Source of the DNA: Natronococcus occultus SP4
GTDB taxonomy: Archaea; Halobacteriota; Halobacteria; Halobacteriales; Natrialbaceae
DNA: 64,000 nt
Assembly (NCBI RefSeq): GCF_000328685.1
Contig: NC_019974.1
Coordinates: forward strand, 3,215,001 to 3,279,000
Direction: 5' to 3'
A program made the translations under genes and the position numbers. The notes under the pieces are model-generated. The model made no database searches and had not been told where the DNA came from. It worked only from the letters and a program-made list of their open reading frames with translations. This document shows, one piece after another, positions 62,076 to 64,000 of the stretch; positions within the stretch are counted from its first letter, which is position 1; each line of letters starts with the position of its first letter.

Positions 62076-64000
62076 TCAGTCCCAGAACGACTGGGTCCGG
62101 GCGTACTCGCGTTCCTTCGAGAGGATATCTCGGTAGAAGTCGGCCTCGTCTTCGCGGAGCTTGCTGATGATCCGGGCCGCGTTGTGCGGGCCGACTCCGC
62201 GGGCAGCCATCGCGATGACTGCCTGCTTCCCGTGGCTCTGGACCAGGCTCGCGCTGTGGAAGGCGCGCTCGGTCATCTCCTCCTGGTCCTCGTCTTTCTC
62301 GTCGGCCCGGATCGCCTGCACGACCTCGTCGGCCCACGGGTTCAGCGACGCGATCCGGGTCGAGCCACACTCCGGACACTCGGGCTGGTCGGCGACCCGT
62401 CGAACCTTCGTTTTCGCCTTCCAGCCGTGGCAGTGGGTACAGAACAGGATAACCCGGTCGTCCCGAATGCGTTCCTTGACCGTCTCGATAACGCTTGCGT
62501 CGGCGTTTTCGGGCGCCAGCAGCTCCTTCCCCGAGGATCGTCCGCCGAGACCGACGGGCGTCCGACCGCGGTGGGTGATCAGCTCGAGCTCGCCGGACTG
62601 GACGTCCTCGAGGACGCGAGCGGCGCGGTCGACGTCTAAGTCCTCGTGGAACACCTCCCGGATCGACTCGTCGTACATCGGGGTGTTCTCGAGCGCCGAG
62701 AGGAGCCGTTCGTTGGACATCCGGCCCGACCCCTGCCAGCGCTTGAGCGCGCCGAACTTCGCGGAGACCTGCGCGAGCCGGAAGGCCAGCGCGTCCGACC
62801 CCTTCAGCCCGAGTTCGACGATCGTCCCGACGTGGTCCGGGTCGGTGTCCTCGAGCACCGCTAGCACGTCGCTGGTCGCGATCGAGGTCGGTACCTCGAG
62901 CTCGATCCGGTAGGGGTCGGTCTCGAGGCCGACGGAGCCGCCCGCCCGCTGGCCCAGAAGCGCCGACAGTACCCGTCCGAGCGTCTCGTTGACCTTGTGA
63001 CCGAACGGTGCGTTGAGTACGATCGTCCGTCCCTGCCGCTCGAGGACGAGTCGATCGGCCGTCGGCATCGGCGCCTCGCTTTCGACCTGATCTTCGAGCT
63101 GCGAGCAGGCCGCCGCGAGCGTCTCCGGAGCGGCGGGATACCGAGCTGCGAGCTCGCGGCCGACCGCGGCGGCGTCGGCACCCTGCTTCAGTTGCGGTTC
63201 GGCCACGGCACGGATCTCGCCGACCTCGCCGGCGACGGGCTCGGGAACGGGAATCTCCTGGCCGATCCAGGACGGCACTTCGCCCGCGGGGTCCTCGATC
63301 GGGCTCACTTTCACCCGGCCCTCCTCGTCGTCGATCTCGGCGATGCGCCACATCTCGCCCCGCTGGATGAACACCTCGCCGGGCTGGGCGAAGTTGACGA
63401 CGAACTGCTCGTCCAAGGTCCCGATCTGGCTCCCCGAGGCGATGTCGTGGACCTCGTAGGTCTCCTCGTCGGGGATCATCGAGAGATTCGCATAGACGTA
63501 CTGCCAGGTTCCCCCGGTCGTCTCGATGCGGTCCTCGCTCTCGTCGAACCAGACGATCCGGTTGCGGTGGAGCTCGCCGAGGATCTCCCGGATCGTCGCC
63601 TCTGTGACCTCCCGGAACGGGTACGCGCGGGTGATCGTCTCGACGGCGTCCTCGAGGCGGGTGTCGCCGCGACTCTGGACGAGCGCCGGCAGCTGGTTGG
63701 CGACGACGTCGAGGCTCCCCTCGTGGATCGCGGCGGGTTCGACCTCGCCGTCGCGGGCCCGTCGGGCGATCGACAGCGCCTCGAACGTGTCGTCGGGACG
63801 TGTCGTCACGATCGTCCCGCTCGAGACCTCGTCCTGGCGGTGGCCCGCGCGCCCGATCCGCTGGAGCAGGCGGGCAACCTGGCGCGGGCTCTGGTACTGG
63901 ATCACGTGATCGACTCGGCCGACGTCGATCCCCAGCTCCATCGAGGACGTACACAGCAGGCCGTCGAGCTCGCCGTCCTTGAACCGGTCCTCGACGTCGA
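62076..64000 (-). CDS. Lhr-type superfamily 2 helicase, N-terminus outside the window
   Basis: The visible 641 residues hold helicase motifs V-VI (GLLCTSSMELGIDVG, then RLLQRIGRAGHR), a winged-helix and the Lhr-specific C-terminal domain, and a late zinc-binding part (CTHCHGWKAK, PECPECGSTRI). These are ATP-dependent 3'-5' DNA helicases for repair or recombination. The frame runs off the window edge; motifs I-IV must lie beyond it. Confidence 0.9.
   Translation of the reverse strand, partial: DVEDRFKDGELDGLLCTSSMELGIDVGRVDHVIQYQSPRQVARLLQRIGRAGHRQDEVSSGTIVTTRPDDTFEALSIARRARDGEVEPAAIHEGSLDVVANQLPALVQSRGDTRLEDAVETITRAYPFREVTEATIREILGELHRNRIVWFDESEDRIETTGGTWQYVYANLSMIPDEETYEVHDIASGSQIGTLDEQFVVNFAQPGEVFIQRGEMWRIAEIDDEEGRVKVSPIEDPAGEVPSWIGQEIPVPEPVAGEVGEIRAVAEPQLKQGADAAAVGRELAARYPAAPETLAAACSQLEDQVESEAPMPTADRLVLERQGRTIVLNAPFGHKVNETLGRVLSALLGQRAGGSVGLETDPYRIELEVPTSIATSDVLAVLEDTDPDHVGTIVELGLKGSDALAFRLAQVSAKFGALKRWQGSGRMSNERLLSALENTPMYDESIREVFHEDLDVDRAARVLEDVQSGELELITHRGRTPVGLGGRSSGKELLAPENADASVIETVKERIRDDRVILFCTHCHGWKAKTKVRRVADQPECPECGSTRIASLNPWADEVVQAIRADEKDEDQEEMTERAFHSASLVQSHGKQAVIAMAARGVGPHNAARIISKLREDEADFYRDILSKEREYARTQSFWD

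Noticed and set aside
1..64000. CRISPR arrays, rRNA or tRNA genes
   Set aside because: No regularly spaced repeat series and no complete cloverleaf or rRNA-like sequence was seen by eye. A covariance-model scan could not be run.

Overview
The window looks like the chromosome of a haloarchaeon, probably of the Natrinema/Haloterrigena/Natronorubrum kind, although the genus is only a guess. The evidence is high G+C, acidic predicted proteins, TATA boxes about 25-30 bp before start codons (leaderless transcripts), many twin-arginine signals, an archaeal GHMP-type shikimate kinase, a Cdc48 AAA ATPase and haloarchaea-only small zinc proteins. No rRNA, tRNA or CRISPR array was found.

Layout. 0-3.7 kb: surface polysaccharide/N-glycan genes (GT4 glycosyltransferase, nucleotide-sugar epimerase, membrane glycosyl-phosphotransferase). 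4.6-8.2 kb: a mobile element with ~42-bp imperfect terminal inverted repeats and a 6-bp direct repeat outside them. It carries a DDE transposase and a complete tryptophanyl-tRNA synthetase gene, preceded by a structured leader that encodes a 23-residue peptide with a Trp-Arg-Trp core. 8.9-24.5 kb: a C1/glycine betaine catabolism block with formyl-THF deformylase, serine hydroxymethyltransferase, a BCCT transporter, threonine/serine dehydratase, two FAD-GcvT fusion dehydrogenases of the dimethylglycine/sarcosine type, and two Rieske-oxygenase-like proteins that have lost complementary metal sites. 27-31.7 kb: a membrane-bound formate dehydrogenase operon, a plausible sink for the formate made upstream. 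34.8-40.4 kb: an IclR regulator, type III alcohol dehydrogenase, betaine-aldehyde-type dehydrogenase and second BCCT carrier, resembling bacterial gbsAB choline oxidation. 41.7-46.8 kb: a tripartite tricarboxylate transporter operon and an exported gamma-glutamyltransferase.

47.6-53.2 kb is a lower-G+C accessory zone. It holds frameshifted genes, a decayed IS605-type element, an RHH/RelE toxin-antitoxin pair and three extra copies of the 3' end of the chorismate mutase gene, whose genuine copy stands at 53.2 kb. 53.2-64 kb is core: aroQ-shikimate kinase, Cdc48, a metal-dependent hydrolase, an archaetidylserine decarboxylase-like enzyme, a histidine kinase and an Lhr-type helicase cut by the window edge.

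The inferred metabolic logic is: choline to betaine aldehyde to glycine betaine (35.8-38.6 kb), stepwise demethylation to glycine with methyl groups passed to tetrahydrofolate (14.6-24.5 kb), glycine plus methylene-THF to serine (glyA), serine to pyruvate (dehydratase), excess formyl-THF to formate (purU) and formate oxidation (26.9-31.7 kb). The three observations most worth following are the tryptophan-codon leader on the mobile trpS, the reciprocally degenerate Rieske pair, and the repeated aroQ 3' ends.
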